This document shows, piece after piece, positions 1 through 7,899 of a stretch of 43,520 bases of DNA (position 1 is its first letter; every line of letters starts with the position of its first letter). The notes under the pieces were generated by a model that had not been told where the DNA came from, ran no database searches, and saw only the letters and a list, made by a program, of their open reading frames with translations. Both the position numbers and the translations under genes were made by a program. The DNA comes from Desulfobacteraceae bacterium 4572_123 (GTDB taxonomy: Bacteria; Desulfobacterota; Desulfobacteria; Desulfobacterales; 4572-123): the NCBI GenBank assembly GCA_002084545.1, contig NBLJ01000001.1, positions 1-43,520 of the forward strand, written 5' to 3'.

Positions 1-54
1 TATCCTGGAACAAACATGCGGATGTATTATGAACTCGGGGTGAAAAAGGGGTAA
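1..54 (+). CDS. possible C-terminal tail of a gene cut by the window edge
   Basis: Frame 1 is open from the first base to a TAA at 52-54 and encodes only 17 residues ending ELGVKKG. It could be the end of a gene that lies to the left, but 17 codons is too short to be statistically meaningful and I do not recognise the tail. No terminator follows it before the transposase remnant. Confidence 0.22.
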   Translation, partial: YPGTNMRMYYELGVKKG

Positions 55-85
55 ACGGGGAGGGGAAGTGTCACTTATATTTCCT

Positions 86-643
86 TTAAGTAAGGAGTTC
101 TGAAGTTATAAGGATTTTTGCTTCTCGCCAATCTGTATGATATCTATTCCGACCCTTTTTTGTTTTTTTACCACGTTTCTTTTTCCGAATTCTTACCCGC
201 CCACCATCAGTGGAAATAACAACTCGTCGACCTTGCAAATTCTCCCTGTAATTTATCACATTTGCTTGTTGTAACTCTCTTGCGCGTTGCGCCATCCGAT
301 ATGCCAAGTCTCGGATTGTTTTAACGTCAAGTTCTATGCCATTCCTGAGAAGTGTATCTTTCGCTTCTTCAAAAGAGCAGGCGGCAGCCACTGTTGCCCC
401 TATTTCTGAAATCAAACCTGGAGTGCAGTGATCATGTATTCCAAACAATAGAAGGCCTGGGTAAAAGCCCTTGTTTCGCTTTTTCTTTCGGCCGACCCCT
501 CTATTTTTACCAATGTAATAAAGGGTATGGACCAGAACACATATTCCGCTCTTGGTTGTAATCGCAACATTTCGGAACCCTTTGTTTGTTACCTTGCATG
601 GCAGACTTTTTGCTAATTTTTTACTATCGTCATATAGGGTTTT
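86..643 (-). pseudogene. ISKra4-like transposase fragment
   Basis: The reverse frame is open for about 185 codons from 643 (just below an in-frame TGA at 644-646) to a TAA at 86-88, with no ATG at its upstream end; the longest track with a permitted start begins at a TTG at 448. The reading contains GFYPGLLLFGIHDHCTPGL, then ISTDGGRVRIR, then a very basic stretch and RYHTDWREAK. I recognise this order from ISKra4-type transposases, where the DGG Asp belongs to the catalytic core. The protein is missing its N-terminus and stops right after the WRE block, where full-length relatives run on for a few hundred residues, so it is a decayed fragment unable to act. The family name is from memory; other DDE families with the same DGGR block are possible. 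Confidence 0.55.
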
Positions 644-821
644 TCAATTATGAAATATCAAGTTAAGTTTCGTTTGTCTCGTACTTTTTTATTTTTTATT
701 ATATTTCCTCACTTTTTTGGATTGCGCCCTTTAAATAAAGTAGCGGGCGGCCCAGGCCCTATCCGGTGGAAATTTTTATGTGGTATTAAATGCTTTATCT
801 GCTGGGAATAAAATTAATTGG

Positions 822-857
822 AAATAAAAAAGGGCTTAGATTTTGCATCTAAACCCT
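822..857 (-). terminator. Rho-independent terminator after tRNA-fMet
   Basis: On the minus strand a 10-bp stem (arms 848-857 and 831-840, one G-U pair) closes a 7-nt loop and is followed by a T-rich tract (822-830). It lies directly downstream of the tRNA and would end the tRNA transcript, and possibly read-through from the hom-hldE group. Confidence 0.78.
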
Positions 858-869
858 TGATTTTATTAG

Positions 870-946
<77 letters not shown>

Positions 947-1003
947 TCAATTGAAAAAATATATATATTCCCTGCCGGAAAATAAGTCAACTATTTTTTG
1001 GAT

Positions 1004-1321
1004 TTATTTTATCAGAGATTCGATTTTCTTTTTGATCCGGCTGATGGCAGCCTTGTCGGGAGTTTCCGTGGAAAATTTTAAAAGCAGCAGCTTGTTGCGG
1101 CCGGTGTGCCCGGATAAAATTTCAAGGGCCGACTTGGGTACTTCAAGGCATTTGGCCAGATATTTTATGCATAGCCGGTTGGCGGCGTTATCCACCGGCG
1201 GGGCTGTCAACCGGATTTTGAGCGCGTCGCCATGCAGCCCTGTGATCGTGTTTTTGGAGGATTTGGGCTGCACATATACTTTAAAGCTGATGCCGTCCGG
1301 TCGTTCATTTATCCGCAGCAT
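1004..1321 (-). CDS. DUF167 (YggU/UPF0235) family protein
   Basis: A 105-residue protein with the family signature: VYVQPKSSKN near the N-terminus (residues about 15-24), then LKIRLTAPPVDNAANR (about 34-49) and a C-terminal half with EILSGHTGRNK. Length matches the family (about 95-110). The biochemical function is unknown; members are small alpha/beta proteins, often beside YggT or cell-envelope genes. Its ATG at 1321 lies inside the 3' end of hldE (17-bp overlap), so the two are probably translationally coupled. It is the last protein gene before tRNA-fMet. Confidence 0.85.
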   Translation of the reverse strand: MLRINERPDGISFKVYVQPKSSKNTITGLHGDALKIRLTAPPVDNAANRLCIKYLAKCLEVPKSALEILSGHTGRNKLLLLKFSTETPDKAAISRIKKKIESLIK

Positions 1322-2765
1322 GATTATTTTTTATGGTATTTATGATCCGGCTTGAAGAAATCCGGTCATCAATGGGAATCATTTCAACTTTACCGCCGAA
1401 TTTTTCAACCAGTTTATGTCCGGTAACTTCACTGGATGTGTAATTACTTCCCTTGGTCAGAATATCCGGACGGATCAACTCGATAAGACGGTCTAATTCA
1501 TCAGATGCAAAAAGCACCACGTGGTCGACGCTGTCAAGAGCACTTAATATCCGGATACGCTGACGGGCATCGATAACAGGCCGGCCCTCACCCTTGAGGG
1601 CACGGACGGATTTGTCATCGTCAATGGCAACAATCAGTACTTCGCCAAATTGCCGGGATGCGGAAAAAAGTTTTATATGGCCGGCATGCAGAAGGTCAAA
1701 GCAGCCATTTGTCAGGACGATTTTTTGCCCTTTTTTTCGAATTTCCGTAATGAGCGGTTCCAGCCTGTCAAGTTCTACGAATTTAGATGGCCCGCCGTCA
1801 CTTCCTCCGCTCAGTGCTTTAGTCAGTTCTTTTTGAGATATGGTTGCGGTGCCCAGCTTGCCCACCACTATGCCTGCCGCGGTGTTGGCAATGCCGGCGC
1901 TTTGCCTTAATGACAATCCCGCAGCAACGGCCAGGCCAAAGGTCGACAGTACCGTGTCTCCGGCGCCTGAAACATCAAAAACCTGCCGGGCTTTGGATTT
2001 TATCCGATAAGGGGCTTTACCTTTTTCAAACAGGACCATGCCGTCCGGGCCGCATGTGATCAGGAGGTTGTTGATATTTACTGCCGTCAGGATTTTATCG
2101 GCAGCCCGAACCAGGCTGACGTTGTCGGTTATTTCAACACCGGCGGCAAGTGCGGCTTCTTTCAGGTTAGGTGTGATCAGGGATACGCCGGTATATTTTG
2201 TAAAATCGAGTCCCTTGGGATCGGCGATAACGAATCGGGCATGTTTTTTTGCCTCTTCAACGATTTTGGCTATCAGGGCAGGGGAGACCACGCCTTTGCC
2301 GTAGTCGGAAATAAGTACGACATCCATTTTCGGGATCTGATCGATGATGATTTTTGTCATTTCGGCAAAATTATTGCCTGAAATCTCTTTTCGGGTTTCG
2401 CGATCGATTCTGAGAACATGCTGATGGGCAGCTATAATTCGGGTTTTGCGTGTTGTGGGGCGCTCGGGTTCCTGAATGATTCCACTGGTATTGACGCCGA
2501 GGGCATTGAATTTTTCCATTAAAAGACGGCCGTCACTGCCGGTACCGATGACTCCGGCCGCCGATACCCGGGCGCCCAGTGCCGCAAGGTTGTTGACCAC
2601 GTTGCCGGAACCGCCCAGGGTAAACTCTTCCCTGTTTACCGCGACAACCTGCACCGGCGCTTCCGGTGATATCCGGTCCACATCGCCCCAGAGGTATTCA
2701 TCCATCATCAGGTCGCCCACGACCAGTATCCTGCAGCGGTCAAATGCTGAAAAATTAAATTCCAT
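1305..2765 (-). CDS. hldE: bifunctional heptose-7-phosphate kinase / heptose-1-phosphate adenylyltransferase
   Basis: HldE makes ADP-heptose for the lipopolysaccharide inner core: the N-terminal PfkB/ribokinase domain phosphorylates D-glycero-D-manno-heptose 7-phosphate at C1, and the C-terminal domain adds AMP after the phosphatase GmhB has acted. At 486 residues it fits the fused enzyme (E. coli 477). The kinase half (1 to about 320) shows GGSGNVVNNLAALGA near residue 52 and the C-terminal anion-hole motif DVSGAGDT (about 265-272). The transferase half opens with LTNGCFDLLHAGH, the nucleotidyltransferase HxGH-type motif. The ATG at 2765 is preceded by a weak AAAGGG. It implies a Gram-negative cell with heptose-containing LPS. 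No other LPS gene is in the window. Confidence 0.95.
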   Translation of the reverse strand: MEFNFSAFDRCRILVVGDLMMDEYLWGDVDRISPEAPVQVVAVNREEFTLGGSGNVVNNLAALGARVSAAGVIGTGSDGRLLMEKFNALGVNTSGIIQEPERPTTRKTRIIAAHQHVLRIDRETRKEISGNNFAEMTKIIIDQIPKMDVVLISDYGKGVVSPALIAKIVEEAKKHARFVIADPKGLDFTKYTGVSLITPNLKEAALAAGVEITDNVSLVRAADKILTAVNINNLLITCGPDGMVLFEKGKAPYRIKSKARQVFDVSGAGDTVLSTFGLAVAAGLSLRQSAGIANTAAGIVVGKLGTATISQKELTKALSGGSDGGPSKFVELDRLEPLITEIRKKGQKIVLTNGCFDLLHAGHIKLFSASRQFGEVLIVAIDDDKSVRALKGEGRPVIDARQRIRILSALDSVDHVVLFASDELDRLIELIRPDILTKGSNYTSSEVTGHKLVEKFGGKVEMIPIDDRISSSRIINTIKNNHAADK

Positions 2766-2857
2766 AGCGGCACCCTTTATGATAAATCAAAAGCAGTTTG
2801 CATTTTGTTGATTTTGTTTATGCAGTGAGATTGGAACCTTGAAACTTGGAACTTCAG

Positions 2858-3319
2858 TCATTGAGATTTTTTTCCACCGGCGGTTTCCCTGGCGTTTTTT
2901 TCCACGTCAAACAGTTCTTTTATGAAACGCGGCGGGCGCACAACCCGTCCGGCAAGATCAAGACATGCATGTTTGGTATAGCCCCGGGCAAAGGCGGTGC
3001 GGTCATCTTCACTGAATATGCCGTAGTCGAATTTCAGCCCTCCGCGAACACTGTCATCCAGGGTGGTTTCGATGATCAGGATGTCATCGTAATGAACCGG
3101 GGTCATGAACCGGCAGCGCACATCCGCCACCGGAAAAAAATAACCCTTTTTTTCGATGGCCTTATAGGTCATGCCCAGGTGCCGGAGCATTTCCGTTCGA
3201 CCGATTTCAAACCAGCGGAAATAGTTGGCATGGTAGGCAATGCCCATATTGTCCGTATCACCGTATATCACCCGATAGTTTGTCCGATGGGAAATCATAT
3301 TTTTGTCTTTATCGTTCAC
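2858..3319 (-). CDS. acyl-CoA thioesterase, YbgC/4-hydroxybenzoyl-CoA type (hotdog fold)
   Basis: About 150 residues with the hallmark of the 4HBT group near the N-terminus: YGDTDNMGIAYHANYFRWFE, whose Asp is the catalytic nucleophile/base of this subfamily, followed by a hotdog body (FPVADVRCRFMTPVHYDD). It would hydrolyse an acyl-CoA in the cytoplasm; the substrate cannot be read from sequence. The longest frame starts with GTG at 3319, 4 bases after the thrH stop; the ATG at 3298 is an alternative and neither has a clear ribosome-binding site. It is leftward and probably cotranscribed with hom and thrH, though no threonine-pathway role is evident. Confidence 0.85.
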   Translation of the reverse strand: MNDKDKNMISHRTNYRVIYGDTDNMGIAYHANYFRWFEIGRTEMLRHLGMTYKAIEKKGYFFPVADVRCRFMTPVHYDDILIIETTLDDSVRGGLKFDYGIFSEDDRTAFARGYTKHACLDLAGRVVRPPRFIKELFDVEKNARETAGGKKSQ

Positions 3320-3323
3320 AAAG

Positions 3324-3935
3324 TTATGCGTCGCTTTTCAATATTTTTCCAATCAGGCTTCTTGCTTCCGCATAGGTGCCGGTGACCGTGAGATCCGGAA
3401 AATCGTTTATAACGTTTTCAGGCGGTGAAAAAAGGATGCCGGCGTCGGCTTCCTGAAGCATGCTTACGTCATTGTATGAATCCCCCATGGCAATGATCCG
3501 GTAGTTGAGTTTTTTCAGCCCGATAACGGCATTTCGTTTGGCATCTTGCTGGCGCAGGTTATAGCCCGTGATCATGCCGTCCTGTCCAATTGAGAGGGTA
3601 TGACAAAATAAAGCAGGCCATCCCAGCTTTTTCATCATGGGCCCGGCAAACTGCTCAAACGTATCGGATACAATGATTATCTGGGTATTTTCCCTGAGCC
3701 AGTTTAAAAAATCAAGGGCTCCTTCCAGGGGATCCATGGTTGCGATCACCGACTGGATGTCGTGGATGGTAAGATTGTTTTCTTCCAGGATGGCAAGGCG
3801 CCTTTTCATCAGGACATTATAATCGGATATGTCCCTTGTGGTCAGCCGCAACTCCTCAATGCCGGTTTTTTCGGCAACATTGATCCAAATTTCGGGGATA
3901 AATACACCCTCAAGATCAGAACAGACAATATACAT
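3324..3935 (-). CDS. thrH: ThrH: phosphoserine phosphatase / homoserine phosphotransferase (HAD family)
   Basis: A 203-residue HAD-superfamily protein close in length and wording to Pseudomonas ThrH. HAD motif I is degenerate in the ThrH manner (CSDLEGVFIPE, residues 5-15, with Asp7 and Glu9 as the DxE pair); motif II is IIVSDTFEQF (about 87-96), and motif IV is AMGDSYNDVSML (about 149-160). ThrH hydrolyses phosphoserine and can pass its phosphate to homoserine, replacing homoserine kinase ThrB. The gene directly downstream of hom (77-base gap) argues for that role here. The ATG at 3935 has a CGAGG Shine-Dalgarno. No thrB or thrC is in the window. Confidence 0.88.
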   Translation of the reverse strand: MYIVCSDLEGVFIPEIWINVAEKTGIEELRLTTRDISDYNVLMKRRLAILEENNLTIHDIQSVIATMDPLEGALDFLNWLRENTQIIIVSDTFEQFAGPMMKKLGWPALFCHTLSIGQDGMITGYNLRQQDAKRNAVIGLKKLNYRIIAMGDSYNDVSMLQEADAGILFSPPENVINDFPDLTVTGTYAEARSLIGKILKSDA

Positions 3936-4012
3936 AAAACCTCGTTTATATCGTGTTGAAATGATAGTTAATAGCGAAAATTTAATAGCTATGATATCTC
4001 ACTATTCATTTT

Positions 4013-5353
4013 TCACTCATCCCTAATCACTGCTTTTTCATGATTCAAACTGCTGTCCTCAATGCGGATCACCATCGGCCGGTCGCTGATGACGTCCAGT
4101 TCACTGAGCCTGTCCAGTGCTTTCATGACATTTGCCTCACGGGCCAGGTGAGTCAGCATGATAAGGGGTACCGGACCCTTTGCCTTGCGCCCCTTTTGAA
4201 TAACCGACTTAAGGCTTATGTCGTGATTCCCGAGAACACCTGATATCCTTGACAGGACACCGGGACGGTCCTGGGCTGAAAATCTGAAGTAATAATGGGT
4301 TTCAAGATCGGCGATGGGCATGATCGGAATAGTTTTGATTCTGTCCTGCTGAAAGGAAAGGCCCGGGACCCTTCCGATATTGCCGCCTGCTATATTGCGG
4401 GCGATGTCCACCACGTCACTGACAACAGCGCTGCCGGTGGGCATCATTCCGGCGCCGTGCCCGAACAGCATCGTATCGCCGACTGCATCGCCGGTTACCG
4501 TGACGGCGTTGAGGCTTCCGTGAACATTGGCGATAAGGTTATTTGCAGGAATCATGGTCGGATGAATCCGGGCCTCAAAAGAATTTTTCCTTTTTTTGCT
4601 GATGGCCAGCAGTTTGATACGATAGCCGAACTGTTCGGCGAAAGTGATGTCCAGCGGTGTTATTTTTGAAATTCCTTCGACAAAAATATCTTCCAGATTA
4701 ATGGTAGTGCCGTAGGCCAGTGCCCCCAGAATGGCAAGCTTGTGGGCAGTGTCGAACCCTTCCACATCCAGGGTCGGGTCGGCTTCGGCAAACCCTTTGG
4801 CCTGGGCCTCTGACAGAGCATGTTCAAAAGGGCTGCGGTCTTGTGTTATTTTTGATAAAATATAGTTGCAGGTGCCGTTTAATATGCCGGTCATGGATTG
4901 GATATCATTAGCGACCAGGGATTCCCGTAAGGATTTGATGATAGGCATGCAGCCTCCCACACTGGCCTCATACCCTATATCCAGACCCTTTTGCCCGGCA
5001 AGCTTAAATATTTCATTGCCGTGAGTCGCCAGAAGAGCTTTGTTGGCGGTTACAACATGTTTGCCCCTGTCCATGGCATTGATGATAAACTCCCGTGCTA
5101 TTCCGGTACCGCCGATCATTTCGACAATAATGTCGATTTCCGGGTCATTGATGACTGCCTGGGCATCGGTGGTAAGGACCCCTTTTTCAAAGGTTATTCC
5201 CCGGTCTGTTTCAAGGTCGATGTCTGCTGCATGTTTGAGTATGATTTCCATGCCGACCCTGGAACTGATGAGTTCTTTTTTTTCGATAAGGAGTTTGGCA
5301 ACGCCGGTTCCCACCGTGCCGCAGCCTAAAAGTCCCACCTGTATTTTTTTCAT
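4013..5353 (-). CDS. hom: homoserine dehydrogenase with C-terminal ACT domain
   Basis: It reduces aspartate semialdehyde to homoserine with NAD(P)H, the branch point to threonine and methionine. In its 446 residues: Rossmann motif VGLLGCGTVGTGVA (7-20); GKHVVTANKALLA (about 98-110) with the family's conserved lysine; GYEASVGGCMPII around residue 130-143; and NGTCNYIL and EAQAKGFAEADPTLDVEG in the catalytic domain (GFAEADPTLD carries the homoserine-binding acidic residues). The last 90 residues (from HYYFRFSAQDRPGVLSRISG) form an ACT domain, which usually gives threonine feedback inhibition. A good Shine-Dalgarno (AAAGGCAGG) precedes the ATG. First gene of the leftward hom-thrH group, diverging from purM. 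Confidence 0.96.
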   Translation of the reverse strand: MKKIQVGLLGCGTVGTGVAKLLIEKKELISSRVGMEIILKHAADIDLETDRGITFEKGVLTTDAQAVINDPEIDIIVEMIGGTGIAREFIINAMDRGKHVVTANKALLATHGNEIFKLAGQKGLDIGYEASVGGCMPIIKSLRESLVANDIQSMTGILNGTCNYILSKITQDRSPFEHALSEAQAKGFAEADPTLDVEGFDTAHKLAILGALAYGTTINLEDIFVEGISKITPLDITFAEQFGYRIKLLAISKKRKNSFEARIHPTMIPANNLIANVHGSLNAVTVTGDAVGDTMLFGHGAGMMPTGSAVVSDVVDIARNIAGGNIGRVPGLSFQQDRIKTIPIMPIADLETHYYFRFSAQDRPGVLSRISGVLGNHDISLKSVIQKGRKAKGPVPLIMLTHLAREANVMKALDRLSELDVISDRPMVIRIEDSSLNHEKAVIRDE

Positions 5354-5496
5354 ATCCTGCCTTTCTTTTGAAATTCGGTAGCCGAAAAATGGGCATTGAA
5401 AAAATAAATAAATTTCAAATCATAAACAAGCAACCACAACCTGCCCAGCAAGTTGATTGCTTACAATACAACGCGCTGGATGTCAAAAAAATTGTT

Positions 5497-5525
5497 TTGA
5501 CTTTTGGCCTTAAGCAGTCTATTTT
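5497..5525 (+). promoter_or_regulatory. sigma-70-type promoter for purM
   Basis: TTGACT (5497-5502) and TATTTT (5520-5525) separated by exactly 17 bases, about 45 bases before the purM start. It sits in the 217-base divergent gap between hom and purM. Confidence 0.5.
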
Positions 5526-5570
5526 TTAAATTTTAAGACTTGATCATTCTTTAAAGTGAGGAATAGAAAA

Positions 5571-6614
5571 ATGTCGGAGTCACTGACCTATGCGGATGCG
5601 GGAGTCGATATTGAAAAGGCTAACGCTCTTGTTAACAACATAAAAGCAATTGCCAAAAAGACTCATCGAAGAGGCGTGATGGGTGAGATCGGCGGATTCG
5701 GCGGCCTTTTTTCCCTTAATACGGCTAACTATGAAAATCCGGTGCTGGTGAGCTCCACGGATGGTGTGGGGACCAAGCTCAAGATTGCTTTTATGATGGA
5801 TAAACACGATACCATCGGCATCGACCTGGTGGCAATGTGCGTGAATGATGTTGTCGTTCAGGGCTCCAAGCCTTTGTTTTTTCTGGATTATATTTCTATG
5901 GGAAAGTTGAAGAGCCGAACTGCCGGTGACATCATAGAAGGAATCGGTGAAGGATGCAGGCAGGCCCGCTGTGCCCTTATCGGCGGTGAAACAGCTGAAA
6001 TGCCGGGACTTTACAAGGAGAATGAGTATGACCTGGCCGGATTTACGGTGGGACTCGTGGATAACGATAAAATTGTCGACGGTTCGGAAATCAGCGTAGG
6101 TCATCAACTGGTGGGTATCGAATCCAGCGGACTGCACAGCAACGGGTATTCCCTGGTGCGCAAGATCTGTTTTGATGTGCTCAAACTGAAAGTGGATTCT
6201 TATATTGAGGATTTCGGCCGTACCCTGGGAGAAGAACTTCTGGAGCCGACTACGATCTATGCGGAAGTCATACACAGTATTATCCGTGATTTGCCGATAC
6301 ACGGGCTGGCCCATATTACCGGAGGAGGATTTAGCGATAATATTTTGCGTGTCGTACCCGATGCCTGCAACGTGATTCTTCGTACAAGCAGTTGGGATAT
6401 ACCCCCGATTTTTCCCTTTCTGCGGGATGCCGGCAAGGTGACCGATGCGGAAATGATGCGTACCTTCAACAATGGCATAGGTATGGTTGCGATTGTGCCC
6501 GAAGATGCGGTTCAGGATGTGCTGGGACGTTTAAACGGTATGGACCGGAAAGGATTTGTTATTGGCGAAGTAGTGGAAAGAAAAAAAACCGATCAACGGA
6601 TTGAATGGCTATGA
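5571..6614 (+). CDS. purM: phosphoribosylformylglycinamidine cyclo-ligase (AIR synthetase)
   Basis: PurM closes the imidazole ring in purine synthesis, converting FGAM to AIR with ATP. The 347-residue protein shows the family blocks YADAGVDIEKANALV near the N-terminus, GGFGGLF (about 43-49), VSSTDGVGTKLKIA (about 60-73), GIDLVAMCVNDV, LIGGETAEMPG and ITGGGFSDNILRVVP. The frame can be extended to a GTG at 5556, but that GTG is part of the Shine-Dalgarno (GTGAGG) of the ATG at 5571, which also gives the usual N-terminus MSESLTYADAG. The stop overlaps the next micro-ORF in an ATGA. Confidence 0.96.
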   Translation: MSESLTYADAGVDIEKANALVNNIKAIAKKTHRRGVMGEIGGFGGLFSLNTANYENPVLVSSTDGVGTKLKIAFMMDKHDTIGIDLVAMCVNDVVVQGSKPLFFLDYISMGKLKSRTAGDIIEGIGEGCRQARCALIGGETAEMPGLYKENEYDLAGFTVGLVDNDKIVDGSEISVGHQLVGIESSGLHSNGYSLVRKICFDVLKLKVDSYIEDFGRTLGEELLEPTTIYAEVIHSIIRDLPIHGLAHITGGGFSDNILRVVPDACNVILRTSSWDIPPIFPFLRDAGKVTDAEMMRTFNNGIGMVAIVPEDAVQDVLGRLNGMDRKGFVIGEVVERKKTDQRIEWL

Positions 6615-6739
6615 AGAACAATAATGAAAAAAATAGAACCGGTGAAAATCCGTCGCGGCAGAAAAAAAATTCTGTTTTTATGAGGTTCATGAAGTGGATT
6701 GAAAAGGGCCGGGAAAATGAAATTCAATGTGTTTCATGA
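6611..6739 (+). CDS. 42-residue hypothetical protein overlapping purM
   Basis: An ATG at 6611 forms an ATGA overlap with the purM stop and opens 42 codons to a TGA at 6737. The product begins MKNNNEKNRTGENP, is very basic and Asn/Lys rich, and ends with a short amphipathic stretch FMRFMKWIEKGRENE and IQCVS. The overlap suggests translational coupling with purM, and a strong terminator follows 70 bases later, so the ORF lies inside the transcript. No known family is recognised. It may be a real micro-protein or a chance open stretch; conservation in relatives would decide. Confidence 0.42.
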   Translation: MKNNNEKNRTGENPSRQKKNSVFMRFMKWIEKGRENEIQCVS

Positions 6740-6811
6740 GTGCCGAGGTCTATTGGCGCCGGACGGGCGCCTCGCAAAAAAGAATAATTATTTAAAAAAT
6801 GTAGAAAAGAC

Positions 6812-6847
6812 ATGGCCGGCAGCAACGCTGATTCCGGCCATTTTTTA
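6812..6847 (+). terminator. Rho-independent terminator of the purM transcript
   Basis: Perfect 8-bp GC-rich stem (6812-6819 with 6834-6841) and a 14-nt loop followed by a T tract to 6846. It separates purM and its micro-ORF from tsaD. Confidence 0.75.
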
Positions 6848-6874
6848 TTAAGAGAAATGTAAGATGGAACAACA

Positions 6875-7879
6875 ATGAACATACTGGGTATAGAAACATC
6901 CTGTGACGAGACGGCCGCTGCCGTTGTTGTTGACGGTAAAAAGATTTTATCTTCAGTGGTTGCCTCCCAGATCAAGGTGCATCACCCTTACGGGGGAGTG
7001 GTGCCGGAACTTGCATCGCGCAAACACATCGAGGGAATTGTTTCGGTGACCGGTGCCGCCATTGCTGATTCGGGTTTGAACCCGGCAAGGCTGGACGCTG
7101 TCGCGGTGACGCAGGGGCCGGGCCTGATCGGCGCCCTGCTGGTGGGGTTTTCATTTGCCAAAGCCTATGCCTATGCCCTCGATGTTCCGTGGATCGGTGT
7201 AAATCATCTGGAGGGACATATCAACTCGGTTTTTCTGGAGGCTGATCCGCCGCCGTTTCCTTTTACGGCTTTGCTGGTTTCCGGAGGACATACCAGCATT
7301 TACCATGTAACCGGGCACACCGGTTTCGAGTTGATGGGGCAGACTCGTGACGATGCCGCCGGCGAAGCTTTTGACAAGGTTTCCAAGATGCTGGGGCTGG
7401 GCTATCCCGGGGGAATAGTTGTCGATGAGCTGGCAAAAACCGGTGATCCGCAAAAGATAAAATTTCCAAGGCCATATCTGGATAAAACTACTTTTGATTT
7501 CAGCTTCAGCGGCCTGAAAACTGCTGTTAACCGCTATATTCAGACACATGCTGATTATAAAGCACAAATACCGGATATAGTGGCTGGGTTCCAGGCTGCC
7601 GCCGTGGAAGTATTGTCCTTCAAGCTGATCAATGCGGCCATGGTAAAAGGCTGCAAACATGTTGCCGTTGCCGGCGGAGTGGCGGCCAACAGTCATTTGC
7701 GGGAAAAAGTGGCCGAAGATGCGGCCCGGCACGGGCTGGCGGTACATATTCCCTCTGTTGAACTATGCGGTGACAATGCCGCCATGATAGCGGCTGTGGG
7801 TTATCATTATCTCAAAAGGGGAAATGCCTCACACCTTGGCGATGATGTCTACTCGCGGATTAAGAGTAAGGTTGGTTAG
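6875..7879 (+). CDS. tsaD: tRNA N6-adenosine threonylcarbamoyltransferase
   Basis: TsaD (formerly Gcp/YgjD) transfers the threonylcarbamoyl group to A37 of ANN-decoding tRNAs, working with TsaB and TsaE. The 334 residues match the family length. It opens with ILGIETSCDETAAAVV, the ASKHA nucleotide-binding phosphate-1 motif; NHLEGHINS (about 109-117) supplies the metal-binding HxxxH; LLVSGGHTSIY, AFDKVSKMLGLGYPGG and VAVAGGVAANSHLR follow in order, and CGDNAAMIA near the C-terminus completes the site. A weak Shine-Dalgarno (AAGATGGAA) precedes the ATG. It converges with nagZ, 20 bases away. Confidence 0.97.
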   Translation: MNILGIETSCDETAAAVVVDGKKILSSVVASQIKVHHPYGGVVPELASRKHIEGIVSVTGAAIADSGLNPARLDAVAVTQGPGLIGALLVGFSFAKAYAYALDVPWIGVNHLEGHINSVFLEADPPPFPFTALLVSGGHTSIYHVTGHTGFELMGQTRDDAAGEAFDKVSKMLGLGYPGGIVVDELAKTGDPQKIKFPRPYLDKTTFDFSFSGLKTAVNRYIQTHADYKAQIPDIVAGFQAAAVEVLSFKLINAAMVKGCKHVAVAGGVAANSHLREKVAEDAARHGLAVHIPSVELCGDNAAMIAAVGYHYLKRGNASHLGDDVYSRIKSKVG

Positions 7880-7899
7880 GCTGAAGGCATTTTCAATTC

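Noticed and set aside
5556-5570. GTG start for purM giving five extra residues
   Set aside because: The GTG is part of the Shine-Dalgarno (GTGAGG) for the ATG at 5571, which gives the usual N-terminus.
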